64,000 nucleotides of DNA from assembly GCF_037658235.1 (NCBI RefSeq), contig NZ_JBBJLN010000005.1, positions 124,001 through 188,000 of the forward strand, written 5' to 3'. The position numbers and the translations under genes were made by a program. Positions 35,554 to 43,476 of this stretch are shown here, piece by piece. The stretch's first letter is position 1, and each line of letters opens with the position of its first letter. Source of the DNA: Yunchengibacter salinarum. Its GTDB lineage: Bacteria; Pseudomonadota; Alphaproteobacteria; Sphingomonadales; Kordiimonadaceae. The notes beneath the pieces are model-generated. The model saw only the letters and a program-made list of their open reading frames with translations, was not told the origin of the DNA and searched no databases.

Positions 35554-37500
35554 TCAGATGAAGTCCGCATCCTCGTCACACACATCCGCCGCCGAAACGG
35601 GCAGGTAGACCCGCATGGTGGTGCCGTGGCCGCGCACGCTCTCGATATCAAGCCGCCCGCCCTGCGCCTCCGCCAGCCCCTTGGCCAGTGTCAGCCCAAG
35701 CCCAAGCCCCTGTTCCTGGCTTTGCAGCACATTGGCGCCGCGCCAGAAAGGGGCGGTGGCCTGCCGAACCTGCTCCCGCGCCATGCCCTGGCCCTCATCC
35801 GTGATGGCGATGGCGTGAAACTGCTCCCCCCGTTCCAGACCCACCGTGACGGTGCTGCCGTCGCGGCTGAATTTCACCGCATTGCTCAACAGATTATTGA
35901 CGATCTGGGCAACCCCCGTGGGGTCGGCATAAACCGTCACCGGCTCTGACGGCAAACGGCTTGCAAACCTGTGATGGCGCGCATCCGGCTGCATCCGGTA
36001 GGCGCGCACGATGTCCTGCAACAGGGCCGCCAGATCTATTTCCACCTGTGCCACCGGCGGCCCTTTCGCGCGGGACAACCCGGCCACATCCACAATGCTG
36101 TTGATCAGCGAAAGAAGGTGGCGCGCCTGGGTCAGCACAATATCCATCACTTCCCGCTGCTCGTCAGACAGGGCGCCATACTGGCCCTTGTCCAGCAGGT
36201 CGGCAAAACCGAGAATGGCATTGAGCGGCGTGCGCAATTCATGGCTGACCGTGGCCAGGAACTGGGTCTTGGCGGCGCTCGCCTCCTCGGCGCGGCGGGC
36301 TTCGCGCTGTAATTTCTGGCTGATTTCCAGCAATTCGATATTGCGGTTTTCCAGTTCCTCCCGGTCACGAATGATGGTCAGCACCATTGTGGCCCCGCCC
36401 AGTTCCATCTTTTTCAGCATGATCGCCACGGGCTGCCGCTGTCCGTCGGCGCGCACGGCGCTCACCTGCCGCATCATGGCCATCATGTGCGCCCGCTCCC
36501 CCGGCTGCACCATGAAATGCTCGGCCAGCGCGGCATGGTGTTCCCGAAAATCCGCCGGCACCAAGGTTTCCACCGACGTGCCCACCAGGTCCGACGGCTC
36601 ATAGCCCAGCAGGGTGCGCACGCCCGGATTGGCCTCAACAATGGTGCGGTTTTCATCCACCAGTATCAGGCCGTCCGGCGTGGTCTCGAACAGGCGGCGA
36701 AACCGCACTTCGCTGCGTTCACGTTCCCGCCTGGCGTGCAGATGGTCGGTAATGTCCTCGCCAACGCCCTGAACGCGCACCAGCCGGCCTTCGGCATCGA
36801 AAAAGCCCCGATTGGTCCAGCGCACGGTGCGCAGGCGGCCTTCCGCATCCCGGTGCTGCTGCTCCAGCACGACGGTTGCGGCATCCGGCTCAAGACGCGC
36901 GAGCGCCGCCCGCGCATCCTCCATCGCCGCCGCATCCGACAGCATGTCGGACCAGCGGCGGCCCAGCACATCGCCCAGTTCAAGGCCGAAAAATTCCAGC
37001 GTGACACGATTGCAGAAAAGGATGCCGGTATCCGGCCCGTAATGCACCACCGGAAAAGGGTGATCGTCCAGAAGGCCGCGATAGAAAGCCTCTCCCGCCG
37101 ATCGACTGCGTGCCTGTTCCAGCGTGTGGGTGATGTCCTGCACGGAAAAGACCATTTCCCGCAGCCGGTCCCCTTCCCAGGCGAAGGGGGCGCCATTGAT
37201 GCTCAGAAACCGCCGCCTGCCATCGGGCCAGACAATGGCATGGCGGATATCATGAACCGCTTCCCCCGTCGCCATCACGCGGCGGAACGGCAGGTCTTCA
37301 TCCGGCATGGGGCCGCCATCCAGCGCCGTGATATGCCATTCGGGATCGTTATAGCCACGCCGGGTCAGGCTGTCCCGCGTCAGCCCGTACAATGCCTCCG
37401 CCGCCGGATTGGCGTAGATGATGGCACCCGCGGCGTCCACAATGGTGATGGCGGAAACACTCGTTTCCATCACCACGTCCACACGCTTCTGATCCTGCAT
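35554..37500 (-). CDS. Soluble multi-PAS sensor histidine kinase
   Basis: 648 aa without a signal peptide or membrane segment. Three PAS units occupy roughly residues 10-125, 137-255 and 265-385, each ending in a DIT- or IRD-type strand. A helical linker leads to the HisKA dimer with His420 in TVSHELRTPLNAI and a HATPase domain (VNNLLSNAVKFS, DEGQGM, GLGLGLTLAKG). It would autophosphorylate in response to an internal signal. No response regulator is adjacent. The start is ATG 37500; a GTG at 37530 is open but unsupported. Confidence 0.9.
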   Translation of the reverse strand: MQDQKRVDVVMETSVSAITIVDAAGAIIYANPAAEALYGLTRDSLTRRGYNDPEWHITALDGGPMPDEDLPFRRVMATGEAVHDIRHAIVWPDGRRRFLSINGAPFAWEGDRLREMVFSVQDITHTLEQARSRSAGEAFYRGLLDDHPFPVVHYGPDTGILFCNRVTLEFFGLELGDVLGRRWSDMLSDAAAMEDARAALARLEPDAATVVLEQQHRDAEGRLRTVRWTNRGFFDAEGRLVRVQGVGEDITDHLHARRERERSEVRFRRLFETTPDGLILVDENRTIVEANPGVRTLLGYEPSDLVGTSVETLVPADFREHHAALAEHFMVQPGERAHMMAMMRQVSAVRADGQRQPVAIMLKKMELGGATMVLTIIRDREELENRNIELLEISQKLQREARRAEEASAAKTQFLATVSHELRTPLNAILGFADLLDKGQYGALSDEQREVMDIVLTQARHLLSLINSIVDVAGLSRAKGPPVAQVEIDLAALLQDIVRAYRMQPDARHHRFASRLPSEPVTVYADPTGVAQIVNNLLSNAVKFSRDGSTVTVGLERGEQFHAIAITDEGQGMAREQVRQATAPFWRGANVLQSQEQGLGLGLTLAKGLAEAQGGRLDIESVRGHGTTMRVYLPVSAADVCDEDADFI

Positions 37501-37606
37501 TGACCGGCTGACCCCGCAGATATGAAACACGAATCACACGCCAGAACGGGATCATAGGAAAGATCACACCGGGCGCAACCATCAAGGATGAAAGGTGCGG
37601 CTCCGG

Positions 37607-38617
37607 TCAGCCGGTGACCGCCACCGTCTGGTCGATGGCGCCGAACAGGCTGTTGCCCGCCGGGTCCAGCATCTCGATGCGGATACGGTCGCCAAAGGCC
37701 ATGAAGGGCGTTTTCGCCTCGCCGGTCTCGATGGTCTCGATCATGCGGATTTCGGCGATACAGCTATAGCCCGCGCCACCCGCATCCACCGGCTTGCCCG
37801 CGCCGCCATGCAGCTTGTTGGATACCGTGCCCGACCCGATGATGGTTCCCGCCGTCAGCGGGCGGGTTCTGGCCGCATGGGCGATCAGGCGGCCAAAATC
37901 GAAGGTCATGTCCACGCCCGCGTCGGGCTTGCCGAACAGGCGGCCATTATAGGTGGACAGAAGCGGCAGGTGCAGCTTGCCGCCATGCCAAGCATCGCCC
38001 AGCGCGTCGGGACTGACCGCCACCGGGGAAAAGGCGCTCGACGGCTTGCTCTGGAAAAACCCGAAACCCTTGGCCAGTTCGCCGGGAATCAGGCCACGCA
38101 GGGACACATCGTTCACCAGCATCACCAGCTTGATGTGATCGCGCGCCTTTACCGGATCGGCCCCCATGGGCACGTCATCGGTGATCACCGCCACCTCGGC
38201 TTCGAAATCCACGCCCCAGCCCTCGGTCTGCGGCAGGGTGACGGGATCATGCGGCGCCAGAAAACTGTCCGACCCGCCCTGATACATCAGCGGATCATCC
38301 CAGAAACTTTCCGGCATCTCGGCCCCGCGCGCCTTGCGAACCAGTTCCACATGATTCACATAGGCGCTACCGTCCGCCCATTGATAGGCCCGCGGCAGGG
38401 GGCTGTGACAGTCCGCCTCGTCGAACGGCTCGCCTTTGGTGGCGCCACTGTCCAGACTTTCCGACAGCGCGCGCAGCCGTGGCAGCACACTGGCCCAGTC
38501 ATCCAGCGCCGCTTGCAGGGTGGGCGCGATATCCGCCGCGCTCGCCATGCGCGTCAGGTCGCTGCTCACCGCCACCAGCCGGCCATCGCGGCCCTCTTTC
38601 AGGCTTGCCAGTTTCAT
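37607..38617 (-). CDS. Fumarylacetoacetate hydrolase-family protein
   Basis: 336 aa. The FAH domain includes GVDFEAEVAVITDDV (metal-binding acidic residues), LVNDVSLRGLIPGE and GTIIGSGTVSN. The family cleaves C-C bonds or hydrates/decarboxylates ring-cleavage products of aromatic catabolism. It is the last gene of the minus-strand cassette after a VOC protein, MBL protein, DUF2783 and an FAD monooxygenase, which supports a role in aromatic breakdown. ATG 38617 has AAGGGGGAGTG ahead; the GTG three bases earlier is also possible. Confidence 0.88.
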   Translation of the reverse strand: MKLASLKEGRDGRLVAVSSDLTRMASAADIAPTLQAALDDWASVLPRLRALSESLDSGATKGEPFDEADCHSPLPRAYQWADGSAYVNHVELVRKARGAEMPESFWDDPLMYQGGSDSFLAPHDPVTLPQTEGWGVDFEAEVAVITDDVPMGADPVKARDHIKLVMLVNDVSLRGLIPGELAKGFGFFQSKPSSAFSPVAVSPDALGDAWHGGKLHLPLLSTYNGRLFGKPDAGVDMTFDFGRLIAHAARTRPLTAGTIIGSGTVSNKLHGGAGKPVDAGGAGYSCIAEIRMIETIETGEAKTPFMAFGDRIRIEMLDPAGNSLFGAIDQTVAVTG

Positions 38618-38672
38618 CACACTCCCCCTTCAAAATTGCTGTTCGTATCCACACGCCCATGCCCCGGCGGGC

Positions 38673-39218
38673 TCAGTCCAGCGCGCCGGGAAACGATCCC
38701 TCACCATGCATCCAGGCCGCATGGCGCGGTGCCTTCTTGGTGCGCGACCATTCTTCCAGCATGTCTTCGGCAACCCGTTTCAGTTCCTCTTCCATACCAG
38801 GCCGCGCCGTCTGGGCCGCCAGTTCGATACGGTGGCCATTGGGATCGAAGAAATAGATCGACTGGAAAATGGTGTGATCCGTCAACCCCACCACCTCGAT
38901 CCCGTCCGCTTCCAGCCGGGCCTTGGCCTTTTTCAGCGTGTCCACGCTGTCCACCTCGAAGGCGATATGCTGCACCCATTCGGGCGTGTTGCGGTCCCGG
39001 TCCATGTCCGGCTGGGTGGGCAATTCGAAAAAGGCCAGAATATTGCCCCGCCCCGCGTCCAGGAACACATGCATATACGGGTCCGGCTCACCGGTGGACG
39101 GCACCTTGTCCTCGGCAATGGCGACGGTGAAATCCATGTCCAGATAGTGCCGGTAAAAGTCCACCGTCTCCTTGGCGTCCCGGCAGCGATAGGCCACATG
39201 GTGAATGCCCTTCAGCAT
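38673..39218 (-). CDS. VOC-superfamily protein, possible extradiol dioxygenase or glyoxalase
   Basis: 181 aa with two beta-alpha-beta-beta-beta modules. The metal-site residues are in place: His7 (GIHHVAY), His84 (WVQHIAF) and Glu132 (GHRIEL), with Glu65 (FFELP) as a possible fourth ligand. Two His and one Glu fit an extradiol ring-cleaving dioxygenase; adding Glu65 fits a glyoxalase I-like metal site. In this operon, between an FAD hydroxylase and an FAH hydrolase, a ring-cleavage role is attractive but unproven. AAAGGAGCCATGCC precedes the ATG at 39218 (the inner ATG is out of frame). A tandem repeat region lies directly upstream. Confidence 0.8.
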   Translation of the reverse strand: MLKGIHHVAYRCRDAKETVDFYRHYLDMDFTVAIAEDKVPSTGEPDPYMHVFLDAGRGNILAFFELPTQPDMDRDRNTPEWVQHIAFEVDSVDTLKKAKARLEADGIEVVGLTDHTIFQSIYFFDPNGHRIELAAQTARPGMEEELKRVAEDMLEEWSRTKKAPRHAAWMHGEGSFPGALD

Positions 39219-39244
39219 GGCATGGCTCCTTTCTCTTTCTGTGT

Positions 39245-39530
39245 GCGTTCAGGCGGCACGCAGCCTCGCGCAAACGTGCGCGGGGCGTGGTCGCGCCCTG
39301 GTTCAACATCAAGACCCTGCATAAATTCAGGCACCCTTTCCCGATGCGCCGTCATGCTGCCCTCTCGCGTTCAGGCGGCACGCAGCCTCGCGCAAACGTG
39401 CGCGGGGCGTGGTCACGCCCTGGTTCAACATCAAGACCCTGCATAAATTCGGGCACCCTTTCCTGATGCGCCGTCATGCTGCCCTCCCGCGTTCAGGCGG
39501 CACGCAGCCTCGCGCAAACGTGCGCGGCGG
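39245..39530. repeat. 122-bp tandem repeat (2.3 copies) with hairpin core
   Basis: Copies start at 39245, 39367 and 39489 (the last partial). Units 1 and 2 are near-identical, differing at a few bases. Each contains the hairpin core CGCGCA-AACG-TGCGCG (39267-39282, 39389-39404, 39511-39526), flanked outward by GCCT/GGGC that extends the stem. The region fills the 314-bp gap between the MBL-fold gene and the VOC gene. The same element, partly resequenced in its stem, forms a second cluster at 54498. Confidence 0.92.
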
Positions 39531-39532
39531 GC

Positions 39533-40492
39533 CTAATCCTGCAACTGGTCCCAAACCTCGCGGTCGCGCTCCGCCGTCCAGATGCGGGGCCAGTCCACGC
39601 CGTCGAATTCATCCCACAGGCGCTGCACGTCAAAGGGCAGGCAGTGTTCGAAGATCGGCCACGCCCCGAATTTGGGCGCCAACCGGGCATGGGTCTTGTC
39701 GAACGCTTCCTTCAGCGTGCCGCCCGCCTTGTGCACGGCGCCCACTTCCTCGATCATGCCGGTCAGAAAGCCACGGGTCTGCTCGATGGCCTTGTCCACC
39801 GCATCACGGCCCCTGACCACCGCGCCGCGGCCGCCGATCAGTGCCTCGGCCTGATAGCTCTTGATCCGGTTCAGCGTATCGGCGGCCCATTCCATGTGAA
39901 AGGCATCGCCGGTATAAAGCGCTGCTTCGGCTTCCACCAGATCACCGGCGAACAGAATCTTGTGCCGGGGCAGCCAGGCGATGATATCCCCCGCCGTATG
40001 GCCGCGCCCGCAATGTTCCAGCACCAGATCCCCCCGGTCACCGCCAAGCGGCAGGGTCAGCCGGTCGTTGAAGGTGATGTCGGGATGGGTCAGGCCGGGG
40101 ATTTCCTCCGGCTGGCGGAACAGGCGCGGCATCCGGCCATACTCACTGTCCCAGTCCTCTTTGCCCCGCTCGTCCACCAGAAAGCGGGTCATGTCGTGGG
40201 CGATGATGCTGTCGGCCTCGAAAGCGCTGGCGCCCAGCACCCGCACCGCATGATAATGGGACAACACCAGATAGCGCACCGGCTTGTCCGTATGCTGGCG
40301 AAGCTGTGCCAGCCAGTCGCGCGCGGCGCTGGGCGTGGCGCGGGCCTCGAAGGCGATCAGATGATCTTCCGCCTCGATGGCGCCCACATTGGGGTCGCCC
40401 TCCGCGGTCAGGGCATAAACCCCGTCCGCCAGCACTTCCAGGGTTTCGGTCTTTTCCGTCAGGTCCGCTGATGAGGCGAATGGCTTGGTCAT
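39533..40492 (-). CDS. Metallo-beta-lactamase-fold protein with degenerate metal site
   Basis: 319 aa. The MBL scaffold is clear: SHYHAVRVLGA (78-88) in place of HxHxDH, GHTAGD (164-169), FAGD (181-184). But the canonical Asp and second-site His of HxHxDH are Val83 and Arg84, and the late GHG-type histidine is GRG (221-223). At most a partial metal site remains, unlike gloB in this window. Related proteins beside DUF2783 genes probably share this change. It follows DUF2783 with an ATGA overlap, so they are coupled. Confidence 0.82.
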   Translation of the reverse strand: MTKPFASSADLTEKTETLEVLADGVYALTAEGDPNVGAIEAEDHLIAFEARATPSAARDWLAQLRQHTDKPVRYLVLSHYHAVRVLGASAFEADSIIAHDMTRFLVDERGKEDWDSEYGRMPRLFRQPEEIPGLTHPDITFNDRLTLPLGGDRGDLVLEHCGRGHTAGDIIAWLPRHKILFAGDLVEAEAALYTGDAFHMEWAADTLNRIKSYQAEALIGGRGAVVRGRDAVDKAIEQTRGFLTGMIEEVGAVHKAGGTLKEAFDKTHARLAPKFGAWPIFEHCLPFDVQRLWDEFDGVDWPRIWTAERDREVWDQLQD

Positions 40493-40746
40493 GATGGTTC
40501 CCCTTTCAAGGCATCGGATGCGATATGATCCACCGGGTCCGCCACACTGTGGCCCATGGTCCGGCGCACCAGGGCGGTGGCCTCGGCGATCACGTCGCCG
40601 TCGCCGATATGGTTGGCCAGCGTCAGGATCAGCCGGGCATTGGCCGCATGGCTTTCCGCCTCGCTCATGTCCCGGTGCATGTCGATGATCAGATTATAGA
40701 CCCGATCCGGGTCTTCCGGGCGTGTGGTTTGCGCCAATTGGCTCAT
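40489..40746 (-). CDS. DUF2783 small protein
   Basis: 85 aa. RVYNLIIDMHRDMSEAESHAANARLILTLANHIGD is the DUF2783 pattern: a helical protein found with FAD monooxygenases of aromatic pathways. The role is unknown; a helper or regulatory subunit of the neighbouring monooxygenase is possible. GGGGAGGACATCC precedes the ATG at 40746. The gap to the monooxygenase stop is 16 bp and the stop overlaps the MBL start. Confidence 0.85.
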   Translation of the reverse strand: MSQLAQTTRPEDPDRVYNLIIDMHRDMSEAESHAANARLILTLANHIGDGDVIAEATALVRRTMGHSVADPVDHIASDALKGEPS

Positions 40747-40762
40747 GGATGTCCTCCCCTTG

Positions 40763-42448
40763 TCAGGCTGCCGCCACGCGCGCATCGCGGCCCAGCGCCT
40801 GATCCCGCGCGGCGCGCACGGCCCCCGCATCGAAGCTGCGCATCCGGGCGGCCACATGCTGGTCCGGGCGGATCAGATAACAACTGCCGTCACGGGCATC
40901 ATAGCGCCGGGCCAGCAGCCCCTTTTCATCCGCCAGAACGGGGATCGCGCCGCCGTCCGGGTGATCGTCGCTGATCACCAGCGGCTGAACCGGCACGGGG
41001 CTGTCCGCCATCAGGGCGCTCAACGCCTCGTAATCCGCCTTGTCCAGCACCCCGTCCGCCTTGAACAGCAGCAGGTGGAACCGGTCGCCCAGATGGTCCA
41101 GCAACCAGCCGTCCCCGTCCCGCGCGCGCACCGGCCCGTCCAGCGCCACCGTGCCGGGCGCGCAGGGGCTGTGGAACTCCCCCGCGTCGGGCGTGTTCAG
41201 CGGGCTTTCGGGATACGGCACCGGCGTGGACAGCCGGCCCGAATTCACATAGGCGCGGGCAAAGGGCTCGGTGCGGGCCAGTTCCAGCACGCTGTCCCGG
41301 AACAGCCGGGAAATATCGCTTTTCGGCGTAATGAAATCGGTGGATCGGGTGGAATTGAGAATATTGATCCGGGCCGCGTGCTGGCGTTCCGCATCATAGC
41401 TGGCCAGCAGGCTTTCGGGCGCGTCGCCGCGCACCACCAGCGCCAGCTTCCAGGCCAGATTGTCCGCGTCCTGAATGCCGCTGTTCGCCCCGCGCGCGCC
41501 GAAGGGGGAGACCAGATGGGCACTGTCCCCGGCAAAGATGACGCGCCCGTCCACCATGCGATCCACCTTGCGGCAATTGAAGGTATAGACGCTGATCCAT
41601 TCATATTCAAAATCGATCCCGTCCCCCAGCATGGCGCGGATGCGCGGTGTCACATTTTCCGGTTTGACCACCGCGTCCCGGTCGATATCCCAGCCGAGTT
41701 GAAAATCGATCCGCCACACATCGTCCGGCTGCTTGTGCAGCAGAACGCTCCGGCCCGGCGCGAAGGGCGGATCGAACCAGAAATGCCGCTCGCTGGGATA
41801 GGGGCGGGAGAATTTCACGTCCGCGATCAGGAAGTTGTCCTGAAAGGTCTCCCCCTCAAAGGGAATGCCGCGCATCTTGCGGATCGGACTGTGGCAGCCA
41901 TCCGCCGCCACCAGCCAGCGGGCGCGCAGGCCATACGACCCGGCATGGGTCCGCACGTCAAGGCGCACGCCGTCCGCCTCGTCCATGACGGCGACCACTT
42001 CATTGCCCCAGCGCAGGTCCACCCGGTCATGGTCCTGCACCAGAGCCACATTGTAACCCTCGTTGTAATATTGCTGGATATTGATCATGCCGGGGAATTT
42101 CTGATCCTTCACCGGCAGCAGATCGAAGCTGTAAACCGGTTCCGGCGCGTCGCCGAAAAAGACCCGGCCCACATCCCAGCTCACGCCCTTATCCAGCATG
42201 GTTTCGCCAAAGCCCAACCGGTCCATCACCTCCAGCGTGCGCTTGGCATAGCAGATGGCGCGGGACCCGTCGGAAAGCTGGGTATCCCGGTCCAGCAGCA
42301 CCACGCGCACGCCGTGGCGGGCCAGGTCCAGCGCCAGCGCCAGCCCCACCGGCCCGGCGCCCACAACGGCCACGTCGGTTTCTTCCGTCTCGCCCGCCGC
42401 CACGGCGGGCGGCACACTGGGCTCATATCTGGGTGGTACATACGGCAT
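40763..42448 (-). CDS. FAD-dependent aromatic monooxygenase (MhpA-like)
   Basis: 561 aa group A flavoprotein monooxygenase. GAGPVGLALALDLARHG (31-47) binds the FAD ADP moiety, AADGCHSPIR is the DG motif, and FAGDSAHLVSPFGARGANSGIQDADNL (split here for length) contains the GD motif contacting the flavin ribityl chain. The C-terminal extra thioredoxin-like domain of the MhpA/PheA class seems present. It should hydroxylate a phenolic ring with NAD(P)H and O2. GGGGGAGAC precedes the ATG at 42448. It is the first catabolic gene of the cassette after the LuxR regulator. Confidence 0.9.
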   Translation of the reverse strand: MPYVPPRYEPSVPPAVAAGETEETDVAVVGAGPVGLALALDLARHGVRVVLLDRDTQLSDGSRAICYAKRTLEVMDRLGFGETMLDKGVSWDVGRVFFGDAPEPVYSFDLLPVKDQKFPGMINIQQYYNEGYNVALVQDHDRVDLRWGNEVVAVMDEADGVRLDVRTHAGSYGLRARWLVAADGCHSPIRKMRGIPFEGETFQDNFLIADVKFSRPYPSERHFWFDPPFAPGRSVLLHKQPDDVWRIDFQLGWDIDRDAVVKPENVTPRIRAMLGDGIDFEYEWISVYTFNCRKVDRMVDGRVIFAGDSAHLVSPFGARGANSGIQDADNLAWKLALVVRGDAPESLLASYDAERQHAARINILNSTRSTDFITPKSDISRLFRDSVLELARTEPFARAYVNSGRLSTPVPYPESPLNTPDAGEFHSPCAPGTVALDGPVRARDGDGWLLDHLGDRFHLLLFKADGVLDKADYEALSALMADSPVPVQPLVISDDHPDGGAIPVLADEKGLLARRYDARDGSCYLIRPDQHVAARMRSFDAGAVRAARDQALGRDARVAAA

Positions 42449-42544
42449 GGCCAAAGTCTCCCCCTCTTTTGCCAACGCTCTTGTCATACCCCAGCGGCGC
42501 GCGCCCGGCTGTCGTCGGAAAAAGGGACAGCGGCGCAAGGCCCC

Positions 42545-43456
42545 TCAACCGGCGCTGGCCGCCTTCAGGCACAGGGAAAACAGCTCGTTCTGGCTGGCGA
42601 TGCCCAGCTTGTGATAGGCGCGCTTGCGATAGGTGGCCACGCTGGTGGGCGCAATGGCCAGGTCCAGCCCGATACCGGTGGTGGTATAGCCCAGCAGGAT
42701 ACGCTCGCACACCTGCCGTTCCCGGTCGGTGAGCCGGTCAAAGGGCGGGGCGTCCCGGCTGATCACATTGTGCACGATGGACTGCCGGTGCAGGTTTTCG
42801 CTGCCATTGTCCAGATGCACGTCGCCGCGCGCGCGGGCCAGCGTGTAATGCGCCGCCACCAGCGCCGTGGCCAGCGGCATCACCTGTTCCAGGGCGTGCA
42901 TGTCCTCACTGGAATACGGCGCTGAACCGGACATGCGATAAAAGTTGCAATAGACCTGCCCATCTTCGATTCGCCCCACGCTGGCGGTCTTGTCGATCAG
43001 GCCGGTGCGGTCGAAGAAGTGGTTGCGATAGGCCGGGTCCATATCGTCCGGGCGGCGGTGGATCAGGGCGGCATAGTCCTGCCCGCCCATCTCGCGCAGG
43101 GCCTCGAAATTGGGGTCCTGATCGTGGAAGCGTTCCACATAGTCCCGCGCCAGCGCCTCCGCCCTTGCATCGGGCATGGTGCTGTGGGTGAAAAGGTGGC
43201 CCGCCTCCCCCTTTGGGGAATAGGTGAAGACGGCGCAGTGATCCACCGGCACCACGGCGGACAGAAAAGCCATCAGCCTGTCCTCGAACGCGGGGGTGCC
43301 GAGCGCGCGTACCGCCTCCGCCGCGGCGCGGGCATGTTCGCCCAGCACGGGGAACTGATTGTAAAGCCCGCTGAGCGAGCCGCTGGCGGGCTTGTCCGCC
43401 CCGTCCGTGGCGCCCTTGCCGGTTTTGGCAGTGCTGGTTCTGGCCCGGTGCATCAT
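42545..43456 (-). CDS. LuxR-type transcriptional regulator
   Basis: 303 aa. The C-terminal helix-turn-helix is typical: LTDRERQVCERILLGYTTTGIGLDL followed by APTSVATYRKRAYHKLGI. The N-terminal ~200 residues are not an autoinducer-binding domain; they carry HCAVFTYS and RFHDQDPNF and could sense an aromatic or other signal. It lies 96 bp upstream of the FAD monooxygenase, is read in the same direction, and is the likely controller of that cassette. Confidence 0.85.
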   Translation of the reverse strand: MMHRARTSTAKTGKGATDGADKPASGSLSGLYNQFPVLGEHARAAAEAVRALGTPAFEDRLMAFLSAVVPVDHCAVFTYSPKGEAGHLFTHSTMPDARAEALARDYVERFHDQDPNFEALREMGGQDYAALIHRRPDDMDPAYRNHFFDRTGLIDKTASVGRIEDGQVYCNFYRMSGSAPYSSEDMHALEQVMPLATALVAAHYTLARARGDVHLDNGSENLHRQSIVHNVISRDAPPFDRLTDRERQVCERILLGYTTTGIGLDLAIAPTSVATYRKRAYHKLGIASQNELFSLCLKAASAG

Positions 43457-43476
43457 GCCCCCGATCCGGTTGGCGT

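Noticed and set aside
39245..39530. CRISPR array
   Set aside because: Whole 122-bp units repeat with hardly any variation; there are no 20-40-bp repeats separated by unique spacers and no cas genes. The same holds for 54498-54830.
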